The notes: generated by a model from the sequence alone, not told the origin. A DNA stretch of 64,000 nt from Symsagittifera roscoffensis (GCF_963678635.1 NC_087070.1:2857157-2921156), one strand, 5' to 3'; shown: positions 1 through 13,115, numbered from the stretch's first letter. Numbers and translations are program-made.

Positions 1-3000
1 CAAAAGTAGGCATAGAAAAACAGTTAAATTGACAATGTTTATGTCAATGAATCTATAACAAAAAGGAAACGTTTTTTTTTAATAAAAATTTTAAATCAGG
101 TAAGTTTTCATAAATTTTGCGCATAGGAAAATGAAGTTTCAAAAGCTAGTTTCTCACAGCTTATTTAACAAATAATAAATTAACAAATCTTCCTCAGTTT
201 TTGATAAATCCCCTCTTTTTTAGTTATAAACATTTTTCAGCTTATTTTTCAAAATAAAAAACCTAATCAGCTTTTACAATTTTGGAATTTGACAAATTTT
301 TTATCAAGATCTATTCAACATTGATTCTGAAAACTAAATTGATTTCAGAAAATGATTGCTGAAATTTTTGGCAAAAAATTGAAAAAGAAAACTGGGGCAC
401 GGGGGCACGGGGGAACCGTGGAGGGTTACTTCCTTGAAGGCGAGTGGGGATTTTGGGCGAATGACAAGTTTGTTAAAGTAAAATGAAAAAACTGAGAAAA
501 TATAGAAAAAGAAAATTCTAATGTGAAATGCGAAAAAACTATCACATGTAATACGTAGTAACTAAACAAAACAACAGTTGAGATAATTTTAAATCAATAT
601 TTCAAAAAATATCAAAAATTTTCAACAAAAACCCTTGTAATTGATTAGAGACGCTTATAATGGACTATAATGACATTAAAACAAGAGGATTGTATTACGC
701 TTTTAATAGATTAAAATGGATTTTTTTATAATTCTATATATAGATGGTGATTATAATGACAATATAGTCAATAACGATCCTTGGGAGCTCGGTGCGGTTG
801 AATTATTTGCTTTTGAATTTGCGATATGATAATTTGGTTGAAATTTTAAAAAAGGTTTTTGGAATTTAAAAGAATTCACTTGAAGGCAAGAAACATTTTT
901 TCCAGTCAAATATTCATTGAATATCCGGAAACCATTTATGATTTCTACTTCGCAACAAAAGGCAGCCAAGCATTATGAAAAAGAAAATGTTTCTATGCTG
1001 GTAAAAAGAGCCGATTGTCAGTTTTATTAACTTTATTAGAAACATTTCAAATTTTTTCAAAAATTTTTTTTGGGAGACTCGTTAAAACGTGTACGCCATG
1101 TCTACATGTACAAAATTAGTCTCTGGCTTAAGCCGGCAGAGACTGTTACGAGAACACTTAAGGGTTTGAGTTGTTATTTTACAAACCGTCTTCACTTTGG
1201 ACAACACCTTCACATTCAAACAGGCGTTTTAAGGTTCAAAAATATGCAAAAATGTCGTGATTACGTCATGCAAAAAATCAAAGAGGTTTTTTTATCCGAT
1301 CGTTGAATTTTGTCGTTGTGTATGTTTTAGTTTTTCTTCTCTTCTTTTTCGTTTTTTTAAATGCAAAATAAGGGTAACACAAATAACTTTCGCACAGGAT
1401 TGAGCAATAACTTATACTGAAACCTTTTCAGTGTTAACTGGAACGACTTTGAAAAGTTTTCATAAGTTGTTCCATTGTCGAAAAATTGGTTCATAAGTTT
1501 TGAGTGTTATTTGCTTTTCGAGCGAGTGGTCAATGTAACGACAGAACATTTTCTTTTGGGTGTTGAAAGTTTTACTCATACACCGGAAAACTAATTTTGG
1601 ACGGTTCGAAAATTTTCAGAAGAACCTTTCTTGTTTCCTCATATGTTTCTTTCTTGTTATTCTGATTTTGGAGATAACTGTTGTCAGCAAATTCGGCTTG
1701 AGTAGCGTTTGTGTAGTTTTTGTTATCACACTATGCCTAAAAAACGACACTAAATAGAAAAAAAAGAAAAAAAAACAGTTTTGCACGAAGTGGTTTTCAA
1801 TTAATATGGTTGTAACATTTTGTGCTTCTTGCACAGCAACTGACTAGCTATTCCTATTTTGATTAAAGTATAAGTTACAATTTTAGTCAATCCGGACGTT
1901 TATGATCGGAAAACTTTATCGTAATTGTTCTGAGAAATTATTGAAAAGTATTTTAACACAGAAAATTTTAGAACTTTAGCTGAAAACTTTAAAAAATACC
2001 GCAGTTAGTTTAATCCACAATTTTAGACAAACTAAGCGGCGCGATAGTAACAATTTGAATTTTTTTTAGATGTGCCACCTCAAAACTGTCGTTAACAGAA
2101 ACAAAACCCTGTTCGGGTTAACATAATAATCACTTTGAAACGCTTTATCAGCTAAAATTCTGAAGGCTAAAATATGAACACCTTTTCTCTGCTAAAATGA
2201 TTCAATTTTTCTGCTTACATGAAAATAATTGATTTGTGTAGAAGTAAAGAAACAATTACATGGTTTCCGAATTTACTTTTTGAGATTTTGGAAGTGTCAA
2301 ACATCGTCACTGGGAAGTTTACCAAAAAATATTACCGCAAAAATGTTCCGTGGCAGCAAGCACTCTAAAATGCGTAATTAGCGTTGTTGATAAATTTGTT
2401 TTTTGTTTTACAAAAAAAAATTTCCAAAATTTTATACGATTTACAAACAAAACATTGATTAATCGAAATTTAATATTGTTTTAGGCACAGAAAAGTCAAA
2501 ATTTTGAATTTTTTGGTGGAAAATCGGTTGAAATAATCAAGATTTATCTGACGAGGTTTCAACATCCAATGTCAAAAAGCATTCAAAGCAAAAAACTGAA
2601 GAAGCTTGGAAAACGTATCAATTCTGATTTCATATCTTGTATAAAAAATTACTAAACTAGTTTCAGTCAAACTTCATGCTTCGCCGGAAAAGAAACACTT
2701 TTTTCTGAACTTTTTTGCTGTATTTACTACTGCAACCGACATGTTTTATGCTAAATATTAGTCAGCTTTTCTTCTCTTAATATAATTTAAAAAATAAACC
2801 TGATAAGAAATTAAAGTCCACAGTTTGAACAGTTGTTAAAAAGAGAAACTAAAAATAAATGGCAAAGTAGCTAAAAAAGGCAATTGAAAGAAAAATAGGA
2901 TCAAAATCTTGTATCAAAAACTTTGAATGCCACTGCAATAATTAATATGCTTCTAAAAACTTTTTAATGACCTGCTCTTATGAAAAAGTTGCATACGTTT

Positions 3001-3536
3001 TGTCTTAAACATATTCGGATGTAAAAAAAAACATATTTTAAAAGAGAAAAAAATCGTTTACAGACCCAATTTTAGAAGTTACCAAGTAAGTAGGCAAGAT
3101 CTTTTGCAGGTGATACCTCATGAGCCGTCAATATCAATTCAGCAAAAATTGAGCTACGTTTAATTTTGCTTTTATCATTTATATTTGTTTTATTAAAAAA
3201 TCTTCAAACCTCAATACAGCATTTTACTGAAAAACACTTATAGCTTTTTTTAATTTCGCGATGATAAAAAGTTACAAAACCCACAGTATTCGTTTCATCA
3301 TTTTCGGTAGTTCATAAAAGTTAAATTTTGTTCAATGAAAAATGTGTTGAAAAGTAGTCTAAAGTGGTTTCTTCCATCCATTTGACAATTTATTTTCATT
3401 AATAAATTATTTTTCTGTTTTCATCAAAATATTAAGCAATTTTTTTTTGGCTCGTGAAATGTTGTTCATCAGCATCTGATTTGGCTTCTTGTATTTATTT
3501 AGCAAATGCTTAGTAGTTAATAAGTAAGAACATAAG
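1..3536. other. Upstream intergenic DNA, no gene seen
   Basis: AT-rich sequence with only short open frames on both strands and no recognisable protein motif. Around 1310-1470 it resembles the repeat family in UNC5 intron 5 and downstream of the gene: a T-rich tract, then a stretch like gcaaaataagggtaacacaa, then a frame-poor tail. Around 2296-2345 it resembles 5458-5505, so another old repeat is likely. No promoter, tRNA or conserved exon could be supported. Confidence 0.5.
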
Positions 3537-3538
3537 TA

Positions 3539-4231
3539 CAGTGCTGATTTAAACTATCTGGACAAAACGAACAAAACTTGAATTTTCAAACGCGTTTTTC
3601 TCAAATTGGGTTAAGATTAGACAAAAAATGAACAGAACAATAGTGATTAGAATTTCTCCAGAATTAATATGGGGTAACTTTTTCTCCAAAATTCTTAACT
3701 AAAATTTCACCCCAAAAATGGGTCACTTTGGTTTTTTTCTTCAAAAAATCAAAAATTACGCTGAAACTACTCTGAAAAATTATATCACCAGAAGCCTCTT
3801 ACACAGCTCAACAAAGTTTAAGCAAGGTTAAATCTCCATAAACTAGTGTAAGAGAAAAAAAATTACTTGATAGAACCTCTGTTTAAAAACAAATTTTAAA
3901 CAACTTGCGCAAACTTTTGGAGATTTAACCCTTATTAAATTTTGTTGGAATGTGTAAGAGGCTTCTTGTGATATAATTTTTTTTATCAATTAACAAAGTA
4001 GTTTCAGCGTAACTTTTGATTATTTGAAAAAAAAAAACTAAAGAGACCCATTTTTGGGGTGAAATTTTGGTTGAGAATTTTGAAGAAAAAATTACACCAT
4101 ATTAATTCTGAGGAAATTCAAAGCAACTATTGTTCTCTTCACTTTTTGTCTAACTTCAACCCAATTTGAGAAAAACGTGTTTGAAAACTCAATTTTTGTT
4201 CGTTTTGTCCGGATAATTTAAATCAGCACTG
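3539..4231. mobile_element. Tc1/mariner-like fold-back element (MITE) with long inverted arms
   Basis: The left end reads CAGTGCTGATTTAAA and the right end is its reverse complement (TTTAAATCAGCACTG). The element is flanked by TA on both sides (3537-3538 and 4232-4233), the target site of Tc1/mariner transposons. Each arm is about 300 bases: blocks near 3560-3790 reappear inverted near 3990-4215, for example the segment around 'accccaaaaatgggtc' at 3711 and 'gacccatttttggggt' at 4045. The first eight bases, CAGTGCTG, match those known for Tc1 family ends. There is no transposase frame inside, so it is non-autonomous. Arm divergence is visible but low enough for pairing along the whole arm. 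Confidence 0.85.
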
Positions 4232-4576
4232 TAATTCATTTGCTTGCCATTTACGGATGTCTTGCAGCTTATATGTCCCCTTCAAACGCCAGAAATGTTA
4301 GTAAATTTCGAAATATTTTCTAAAAAACAGCTGATCAATCATTTCAGTCAATTTAGTTTGAATTAACCTGCCATTAGTTTGTTTCTTTTTTGAGAGTTTT
4401 TTTACCTATTTGATAAATTAATCGTTCAAGCTTTCAACAGTTGATTTTTCGGTGTTTACAACTTTCTGGTTAAATTATTTTAATGAGTACTGTATGATGA
4501 AAAACCCCAACTTATTCTAATAGCTCAGAAGGAAGGTTAGTTGAGCGAAACTCAGTTTCAAAAAACTGCGCACAAC

Positions 4577-4935
4577 CAGGGGCGGATCTAGGATTTTCTC
4601 GAGGGAGACCGAATTTTCAAAAATTTCGAAATTTTTGTCGACCTTTTTTTTAGGTCAACCATATTAATTTTTCGAGCTCTCTCAAAGCACTGAAAAATCT
4701 GTTTTGGCGGAATTTTCTACGGCGCAGGCAAAAGTTTGAGAAAAGGCCAAAAAGGCGTTTTTAGGCAGTTTTTGGAAAATTATGACCAAACAAATGCGTT
4801 TTTTCGGCGCGCCCTCCCCTCCTCAAAAAAATTAGTATAAGCGTTTTTAGAAATATTCTAGGGTTTAGGGATATTTCAAAATAGTACAAAGGGGACCCTT
4901 TGGGCTGACAGTGGGTGAAATCCCTAAAAGAGATT
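4577..4935 (+). mobile_element. hAT-like MITE family B, copy 1, right end lost
   Basis: Starts with CAGGGGCGGATCTAGGA and continues with the same interior as the complete copy at 9959-10336, including the gtcgacc/taggtcaacc block, the 'ggcgcgccctcccctcc' area and the 'ggggaccctttggg' motif near 4890. After about 4935 similarity stops and the right inverted repeat is missing, so this copy is truncated. Confidence 0.7.
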
Positions 4936-7301
4936 ATGTTTCAATTTTCAAACGAAAGTGCTCTGGTGATGACAAAGATTTTTTGAGAAACTTTTTCAAG
5001 GATAAAAAAATTTGACCAATTTTCACGTCAGTTTTAAGAACAAATTTTGAAAAATTGGTTTTTCATTACAAAAATGTTTCATTCCAAAAACACTGATTGT
5101 TCAAAAATCAAACGTTAAAATTTGGTTATGAATTAACATTAACTCATTTTATTGCATGGTCGCAAGGTGCAGCTAAGTCGAACGATGTTCGGTGGAATCA
5201 CACAATTTCAGGTAAGTCTAACAAGGTCAGTTGAAGGTACTCGATGAAAACGATATATAACAGTTTTTTAATGTGAAAATTCTTAAATTGAATTATTTTA
5301 TGAAAACTGTTCTATAAATTTTCCGGAGAAGCGACTGAAAAGGCACAAACTTTTGAGGGACTCCTTAATCAGACATTTTTTGTTACTTAGATCTTAAAAG
5401 TTTCATTTTACCCGAGAAGGCAAACAATCGTTATAGCTCGTAAAACGATGTGTTTGTGGATGTCAAATCTCGTCACTAGGGAAATTACCAAAAACTAGGA
5501 CCAAGCCACGATAAAAGCTGATTTGATTAAAAATATATATAAATTGTTCAAAATTGAATACAGTTTTGATAAACCTTGACTCAAATTTCGAGATTTTTTT
5601 TTCTGGTTTCAAGAATATTTTTTTTTTGGTGTTTTTGGACCCAGAAAAATTGAGCTCGTTTCGATCACCATGAAACAATCATTTTGAATCAACGGAATAA
5701 TCATATTTTATAACTATTATGCAAATTCATCAAACTGGGTAAAACAAATTTCAGTTATCCGACATAAAACTGATAAAACAAAACAAAAAGTCAAAATGTA
5801 TAACAAAACAGCTGGAATAAGATCATCAAAACGAATAAGTGGTCGGCCCAATTTGAAATCGGGAAAATTGAACTCCATTGCCGTTTTGGTGAAAAAAGTG
5901 TTAATATGTCATTAATGTGCTAAACGCTATTAATGTGTTAATAAGTAAGCTTCTAATGTGTAAAGTAGGAGACATTTTCTTCTTTAAAATTAAAACGATT
6001 TTTACGAAGCAAAGACATAATTAGATTGAAAAGCATGGATTGTTGCTTAATTTTTGATTAACCCCTGTAATGTGGAGAACAAAGTGAAGCTGAGCCGAGC
6101 GGTTTCAGGTAAAAAAAAATTAAGGTAATATTTTGATCAACATGATCGAAAACGGACATTGCTCGACTGAAAAACTAAATTAAAATCAACTGACCGTTTT
6201 GAAAGCCTAATGAGTCAAACAGGTCGGCTCAAAGGTAGGAGTTGAAGCTCTGAAAACTAAATAGTAGTAAACTGATGGATTAAAAAAAGTCCATTAAGGT
6301 AGGAGTAAAAATTAGTTTAAAAAAATTAGTGAAAAAACCCACAAATTTTGAATAAAAATGAAAGGCTGAATCAAAGCCAAAAACACGTCTAGTTGTGAAA
6401 AAAATTCTGCAATTTACAAGCCAAACGTCAAAAAACAGAGATAGTAGACTAGAAGAAAGAAGGAAAAAGTAGTAGGTAAAAAACAAATATGGATATTTTA
6501 CTGAAAACTTTCTTGTCAAATATTAAAGTTTTTTTTAAAAGTGTGGATATTTGAGTAATAAATATAACAAAAATATCAGTAATAATTGAACCTCTGATGC
6601 TCTGTAACAAATCATTGTCTTCATTCAACATTTTTAGTTGAAAAAAATTTGATTTAATTTGCGGTAAAAAATTAAGATCAATGCTGTTATTCCCTTTCCA
6701 ACGTTTTCAAACTCTTAATTCTTCAAAGTTCGATTATTTAAGACACTTTTTGATATCACTTTTTCAGTTGAACAATTATCAAGAAAATTTTCTTTAAAAT
6801 GTTGAAAAAACAATTCCAACAACTCACCAAAATCAGTGAACTTGAATGCATCACTCAATTTATGTATCATTTTTCAAAAAAGTTAAAAATTTGACAATAC
6901 TTTAGTTAAAATTTGTTTGTTTCTTGCAGTCAGTGATTCAACAACACTTTTTGTGGTTGAAACTTTAACTTAGCTTTTTTTAAAAATACTCTAACTGAAA
7001 TGATTCTTCCAAAGCATTAACTCCTCCGCCACGAGTCTCTCTAAATTGGGATTAAAACAGAAAATATTTATGATTTTAACAACTAAAATCATGGTAATTG
7101 CTGCGTAATGTCACCAATTTTCTGTTAAGAAGATTGATGACTCTTGTTTTTTTAGGTGATTTACTATGACTCCAAGCTCCGAAAACTTTCATTTCAATGG
7201 TCTGGTTTTTTGCTAAAAAACAAGCTTTTGTTAACCTGAAGGTGCTTTTTCTGGAATTATTCAATCAAGCGGTTGCTTTAAATGTTGCTTGTTTCAACTA
7301 T
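4936..7301. other. Intergenic DNA, nothing recognised
   Basis: AT-rich sequence with short chance reading frames only. Two short stretches (5161-5213 and 6065-6112) end in 'tttcaggtaa' and look superficially like small exons followed by a donor, but they have no coding similarity and no partner exon. I see no gene here. Confidence 0.4.
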
Positions 7302-7817
7302 CATTGTTCCGAATTTCGTGACGTAAGCAACGGAATATTTGTGCTTGGGGTGGGTTTTTTCTTCAGACAAATTTCGACTTTTTAACTAGCCATTTTGACG
7401 GAACTTTTTTGATATCTTTCAAAAAGTATTGTTGTCCTGAGCCTAAATTTGAAAAGTTAATTTACCTGTAATCATTTTTTTAAAAGTAATTGGGGTTTAA
7501 AGGTTGCCATTTGGGCCAATTTGGGACAATTAACGCGCAATATATTTCGCGCAATGAACGCGTAAGCGGAGATTAAAACCGTCTTAGTAATCGTTCCAAA
7601 TTGGTTGAAAGAAGCGTATTTGCCTAGATTGATTTATTTTTTCCTTTTTTAAACTTTATATGGCGTGTGAGGGGATGATTTTCACAAAAAAAGTCTCAAA
7701 TTTTAGAAAAAAAAATTGTTTCATTTTGTTCTTATTACATTTAACTTTTTTCTGTTATTGCTGCTCCATAAACCATTTCAGGGTTTTGCCCTGATACGGG
7801 CAGTCTTGTTTATCTAA
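7302..7817 (+). repeat. Interspersed repeat family C, copy 1
   Basis: Runs from 'cattgttccgaatttcg' to 'gggcagtcttgttt'. The same order of blocks occurs at 30095-30628 (inverted), 59917-60622 and 61241-62006: 'gttccga', 'ggtgggttttttcttcagac', 'gccattttgacgg', 'attgttgtcctgag', 'ccaatttgggacaatt', a GCGC(A/G)ATATATTTCGCGC near-palindrome, 'atcgttccaaattggt', 'atatggcgtgtg', a short hairpin (CAGGGTTTTGCCCTG) and a terminal 'gcagtcttgtt'. No protein-coding frame is shared between copies, so it is a non-autonomous element of roughly 520 bases. Confidence 0.75.
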
Positions 7818-9958
7818 GCTACTTAATCTTTCTCTACTGTACTTCATCCGCTTTTGATTATTTCGTACCTGATAATTTGGTATTTTCATTTTCAAAAGTC
7901 TTTTTTTTAAATGGTTGTTAGGTAAACGCATTTTTTTAATCTTAACAATTTAAATCGTCAGACAACCAAATATTTGAGCAATCAAAAACAAATACAGTAA
8001 ACTCATTTTACAAATAACTTAAATTACATTATTCGTCAGTATCGAAGTTAAATTAGGCGTAATTTTTTATGTGTTGCTGCATTTCAACAACACATTCAAT
8101 TTCTGAGACTTCGAACAAAACAGAAAATTAATTTTGACTGTGGAATGAAAGTACTCTGAAAGTTTTTTAAAAAAACTTTTTAAAACTTCTCTAAAAAGGA
8201 AAACAAGTGAGAAAAAAAGACACATGCAGGAAAATTAGTAGACGGTTTGAAAAGATAAAGTTGATGTAAAAACAAAAAACATTCAAGCGGCACAGTTTGA
8301 TAACCAATTTTAAAATTGTTTTTGCTTATAGTGCTTCTCAGCATTTTCATGATCAATTAGACTTAAGGCATTTTCTAGGAGAACAAAAATTTCATTCACT
8401 AAAAATTTTAGACGTAAAGTTTTCTAAAAAAACGCTCGTATCTGAAAAATTCAATGGAACTCATTTTTTTCACAGTTTGGTTTCCTGCTCTCGCAAAAAA
8501 TTCTAAAGTTTTTTTTTTGTTTTAAGACACACTTTCGTCTAAAACATCTCACATTTCGATCAGCAAAAAAAACTAATGCTTCAATTGTTTTTCAGAGCTA
8601 TTTGAAAAAAATGTGTAATTTGACGACGTTATTGCTTCAGAGTTAGTTTTCATTTAATGACATGATCTACTAAAGCAGTTATAACCCTTTTGCTAGGTGA
8701 CTATTATGCTGGGTAACTATGATGGTAACTTTGTTATACTGGGTTTTGGGGTTGAAAAAAAAGCTTGAAAACAAAAGTTGACAAAAAAAAGCTTGCCACA
8801 CCATTTCACTTTTGTGTATTTTCTTTACTGCGTTTTCTTCATTCTCAGAAACTACAGAGCTAGCATTTGTTTTGGTTTCATGTTTTTGTTTTTTATTGAA
8901 ACATTTCATAAAATATGTTCTCATTTGAAAAAACCAACAGCTTAGGTGGCAAGAAAACCACAAAAAATAATTGGCATTTGGAGATAAACTGCATTTGGTT
9001 TTACTATTTTGGAATTCCAGGCTCAATTATATCAAAAAACTTTGATTATTGTACGGCTATGACGCTTTTTTTTAAATTTTGATTTATTTTAAATTCCGGC
9101 CTGATTTTTCACCTTTAAATTTTGATCTGTAAAATTTGATTTATTGAAAATTCCGGCCTGATCCTACCATATAAAAAGAAAACAGAATTCTGGTTTCACT
9201 CAAACTGATGTTTTTATTTGTTTAAAATTACGCTGTCTGGACTACATTAAAGACAAAAAAAATCATTTTTTTTTGGAAATTGCCTGTTTATAATTTGACA
9301 AAAAAATAATAATTTTTACCCAGTTTGGTATTTTTTGGAATGGTTTAAAAACTAGCCATAAAACTTTCATAGTAATTCATAGATTTTTTATTGCTAAAAA
9401 TTCCTTACGAAAAAAGATTTTATCATTTTTTTGGAGCTTGTAGTCTCTAAAGTGAGTTCCAATACCATTACAAGTTATGTATCAACTATGAGCGTCCTCA
9501 TATTCAAATTTGAACACATTTGTTGTTGCAGAAGAAAATGCTGTTTTGAAAAAGGCTAGTCATACAATTTTCATAGAGTGAAAGTGTCTGACTAATATTT
9601 TTATCGGCTTCCTTTATCCAATTGCATGGGCAGCATTTTTCTTTTGTAAAGGTCAAACCAAGAAGTCTGATCAAAATGCGACCTGTACTATTAGGGTTTT
9701 ACCGCAATTATATCTCGACTCCAACTTCGATTAAAGTATTTAATCAGGTCGTCTAGAAATCAATTATCTTGTTGAATTTGCTTCAAAAAATACTCTTTTT
9801 TTAGAATTTCTCGCGTAATTTTTGTAAGGAATCTAACTACACAATCTCTAGCGGCATTGTGAAAATATTTATTTTATTTTTTTAGGTCAATATATGCAGT
9901 TGCAATGCTGGTTTAATGCAAATTTGCACAAATATCAAGCCAAATTATTGCGTATAAG
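7818..9958. other. Intergenic DNA, nothing recognised
   Basis: The longest frame is 115 codons on the minus strand (8679-9026). It has no domain, and its base use is like its surroundings. At 9064-9165 a block of about 50 bases with 'ttttgattta...aattccggcctgat' occurs twice in tandem. Nothing else can be supported. Confidence 0.4.
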
Positions 9959-10336
9959 CAGGGGCGGATCTAGGATTTTCTCGAGGGCGGGGAATTTTCT
10001 CGACGTTTTTTTTTAAGTCCACCAAATTGATTTTCCGCGTTCGCCCTAAGCACTAAAAAGACCCAGTTTTGGCCAAATTTTCTGCGCTGCAGGCAAAATT
10101 TTTAAAAAACAGGCTAAAAGGGGCGTTTTTGGGCGCGGTCTCCCCCCTCAAAATCAGTGTATATTAGCGCCCAAGGCTCCCTTAGAAAGTTTGTAGGGTC
10201 CGTTATCTCAAAATAGTCCGATATCCCAAAAATATAGGTTCCGATATCTCAAAATAGTACAAAAGGGGACCCTTTGGGTCGGCAGGGGGTCGAATCCCCG
10301 AGAAAAGAAGAACCCCCCCCCCTAAGTCCGCCCCTG
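9959..10336 (+). mobile_element. hAT-like MITE family B, complete reference copy
   Basis: The termini are CAGGGGCGGATCTAGG and CCTAAGTCCGCCCCTG, inverted repeats of each other at 14 of 16 positions. Flanks are cgtataag (9951-9958) and cgtatacg (10337-10344), an 8-bp target duplication with one mismatch, the length made by hAT transposases. The interior has no transposase and contains a C-run at 10311-10322. Five other full or partial copies and one short fragment lie in this window. Confidence 0.85.
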
Positions 10337-10344
10337 CGTATACG

Positions 10345-13063
10345 GGTTCCTCAAATAAACGGCGTTCTTCCATTTCTACAAGAGTATCAGTTTTTTTTTG
10401 TGTTTTCATCCTACCACTTACGTTTGCTTTCGGGTAGAAAAACCCTTTTTCAGCAGAATTTAACAAGACCCTTCTCATGGTTTTGAAATATGAAATCTTC
10501 ATGTGTGCTGTGTAAAGTTTGAATCAAATCTTTCACTATTTTTTTCTGGCTCCGAAGCGAAAATTTCATCCTCAAAATGGCACACTGAATTCATTGTTTG
10601 TGTGTCTTTTTATGCCATTTGCAATTTGTTCATTAATGCTTAAAAATTCCAGGCCATCTTGAACTATAATTCCTTATGTCGGATTGTTTGCGTTTAATAT
10701 TAATCATCTGATTTTTATTTGCAGTCGATTTCTCATATTACTGAAAAATTTATAAGCTTTCAGCAATTTTCAAAAAGCACTAGGGATTCTTTCTATCATA
10801 TTTATTTTCCACAGATACAGCCATTTTGAATTTCAGATCTTAAAATCTACTCTTAAAGTGGTTTTATTGAAAAAAGGTGTGTATTTAAAAGCGCCTTTAG
10901 CTATTGAATGGTTAAAAAATAGTAGCCCTTAAGCGAAGATAAATAATGTGATTGAACTTTAGCGGAAGGTTAAGATGACACTAAATCCTTTGTAAAAATA
11001 ACCCTTCCTGTTAAAATTCAAGAGGCCTTTCATTTTTGCTATTAAATTTGACTACCTTTTCCTGATTACAATGCGCACTTGGCCTTTCACTCATTTTTTT
11101 CTGAGTCAGCCGAATAAATTGACAGAGTTATTTCCAGAGAATTTTAATCTGATTTCTGATTCGATTTCAGTGCGAATTTTTCAGCTTCGTCTTTACATAA
11201 AGCTTGCTCTAACTACCAGAAATTATCCGAAAAGTAATCCTTTATGATAATAAAAATTGACCTCTTGTAAGGTAACGAGATTAATCAATTTGAAATGACA
11301 ATAAAAAGTCAGAAATTCCCTCAAATTAGGTCATAATTTTTTTGAGGATAACAGAAGCTATTCCCAATTCCAAATCGATTTAATCCCTCAGCCATGATTA
11401 TTTGTTCATATCTGCCTAAATTCGCAACTATAGTTGGACTTGTTTTTATCTCGAATTACATTGGTTCATTGGTAAGAATTTAAAAGAGCAAATGTCTTAG
11501 TAATGTTTTCTTGTACCCTATTTCTCCTGTTTACGAAGCCCCTGAATTTTAACACACGCCTCTAGATAGACGCCAGTATATTAAATCCCCTTCTTCATTT
11601 TTAATAGCCTCCCTACCTGAAAAAAGCACCTCAAATTGGTGTTTTCCTTCTCATTTTTGAGTTATTATTTCCCATTTTTCCTTTATTTCATTTTATTTCA
11701 AAACAGAATTTTGTCCCAATTTTCCTGTATTTCCGTTTGGCTTATAGTTACCAAGCATTAAATGCAAATGAATATGTTGAGAAAAATACTCTTTTTTATT
11801 TTTGTCCTGTTTTTGAATATCAGATTAAGACTGAAGACTGCAGGAATAGCAGAAAAATAACAAGATTCGTTAGTGTGTCATTTTTATTCAAGTGTCGCTT
11901 GATTTTCCCTGATAAACTTAAAAAACTCATAAAACGGTTGTTAGTGAATTCTTGAATATAATTTGAAGTATCTGCTTAGCTTCTAAATTTTTTGCTATAT
12001 TTGAAAGGACAAAAGAGCTGAATGTTTTATTCTAGGCGACACATGTAGAAAAAAAATTAAATTGATAATTTTTTTCAGCCATTCACAAAATTGGAATTTT
12101 TTTCATTCTTTCATTCATGCGCGACAAACCAAATAAACTGACAAATGAGTTATTTTAAAAAAAATAGCTAATTTGCTTACTTGTAATTTTTAAACTTTTA
12201 AATAAGAACAACCAAATATTCGAACTATTGTCGAATCACAGTTTATCTGATTTGTCAATTCGTTTGTAGTGTCTGCTTTTACAAGTTATCAATCTTCATC
12301 AGTTTTTGTTGTGCCTTCAAGAATAAAAATTATTGATGAATTATTGCCGCAGAAAAACTAAGCTCAATCTTCAAATTTTAAGTGAAACTTTAAGCACTTC
12401 AACTTTGATCCATCTTTAGACCCTAAAATTGGGTTTTGATTTGCGTCTGTTTACTTAGTGGCTGAACCGTTATTTTTGAAAGAAAACTACAATTCTCTAA
12501 ACCCATTCTGAGCGAAATTCCTTTAATCGAATCTCAAACAATTCATGAATCGGTTTAATAATACGCACTTTTTATTACCAGATTTAGTTATTTGATATCA
12601 AAGGTTACATAACAGTGTTTTGTTATACACCTCGACAAAATGTCGCAGTTATGAGCATGGTATAAATTTAACCTTCACTAAATCCTAATCAGGTTTTTGC
12701 ATTACCTATACATTAAGACCGGTATGTTAATCATCATTTCATGTAGTTACAGTTTCCTGTGCCGTGATCAATCATAATTTATAACTTACACCAGATTACA
12801 AATATATAACCCATGGTTAGATGGTGTTTTGAGATGATATATCACTTCACATGTTGACATGTACTGTCGAATAGTATCGATTTGAGTTTTAACGTCAATT
12901 TATGGCTTGTCAATTACTCTCAAGTTAACCCTATTGTCTAAACGGGAAACTTGACTTCTGGAAAACGAAAATTGAAAACGATCTGAAAGGCACAGTTTAT
13001 CAGTGCGCCGAATTTGAACTTTCTTTTCAATTATTTTTTACGAAGAAACGAAGAAAATCGAAA
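10345..13063. other. Region upstream of the UNC5 start codon
   Basis: About 2.7 kb of AT-rich DNA before the receptor ATG. It should hold the 5' UTR and possibly a proximal promoter, but I could not support a transcription start. A weak TATA-like string at 12660 lies 400 bases upstream of the ATG. The short frame at 11737-11955 shows no domain. A non-coding upstream exon cannot be excluded. Confidence 0.35.
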
Positions 13064-13115
13064 ATGAGAACCAAGACCTTCATAGTTACAGCAGCCATCT
13101 TTCTTCAATTATCAG
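13064..13115 (+). CDS. unc5: UNC5 exon 1: signal peptide
   Basis: Encodes [17 protein letters not shown] plus one base. There is a basic start (R2, K4) and then a hydrophobic core, as in a signal peptide. The exon ends at TCAG before GCAAGT, a good GC-type donor. The only nearby GT (13120) would leave the wrong phase for the best acceptor of exon 2. The ATG lies in an A-rich context (aaaATG). No other ATG-led hydrophobic frame was seen close to exon 2, but an alternative 5' exon is possible. Confidence 0.7.

Noticed and set aside
5161-5215. Exon-like stretches ending in 'tttcaggtaa' (also 6065-6112)
   Set aside because: Resemble exon-donor borders, but there is no conserved protein and no acceptor with a frame that joins to UNC5 exon 1.
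8679-9026. 115-codon minus-strand frame
   Set aside because: No start context, no domain, composition identical to flanks, rich in Lys, Asn and Phe as expected from AT-rich DNA by chance.
10203-10502. 99-codon minus-strand frame with Gly/Pro-rich part
   Set aside because: Runs through the family B MITE; the Gly/Pro content comes from the G/C-rich MITE end.
12655-12670. TATA-like sequence before UNC5
   Set aside because: AT-rich DNA gives such strings often; no initiator or other promoter element supports it.
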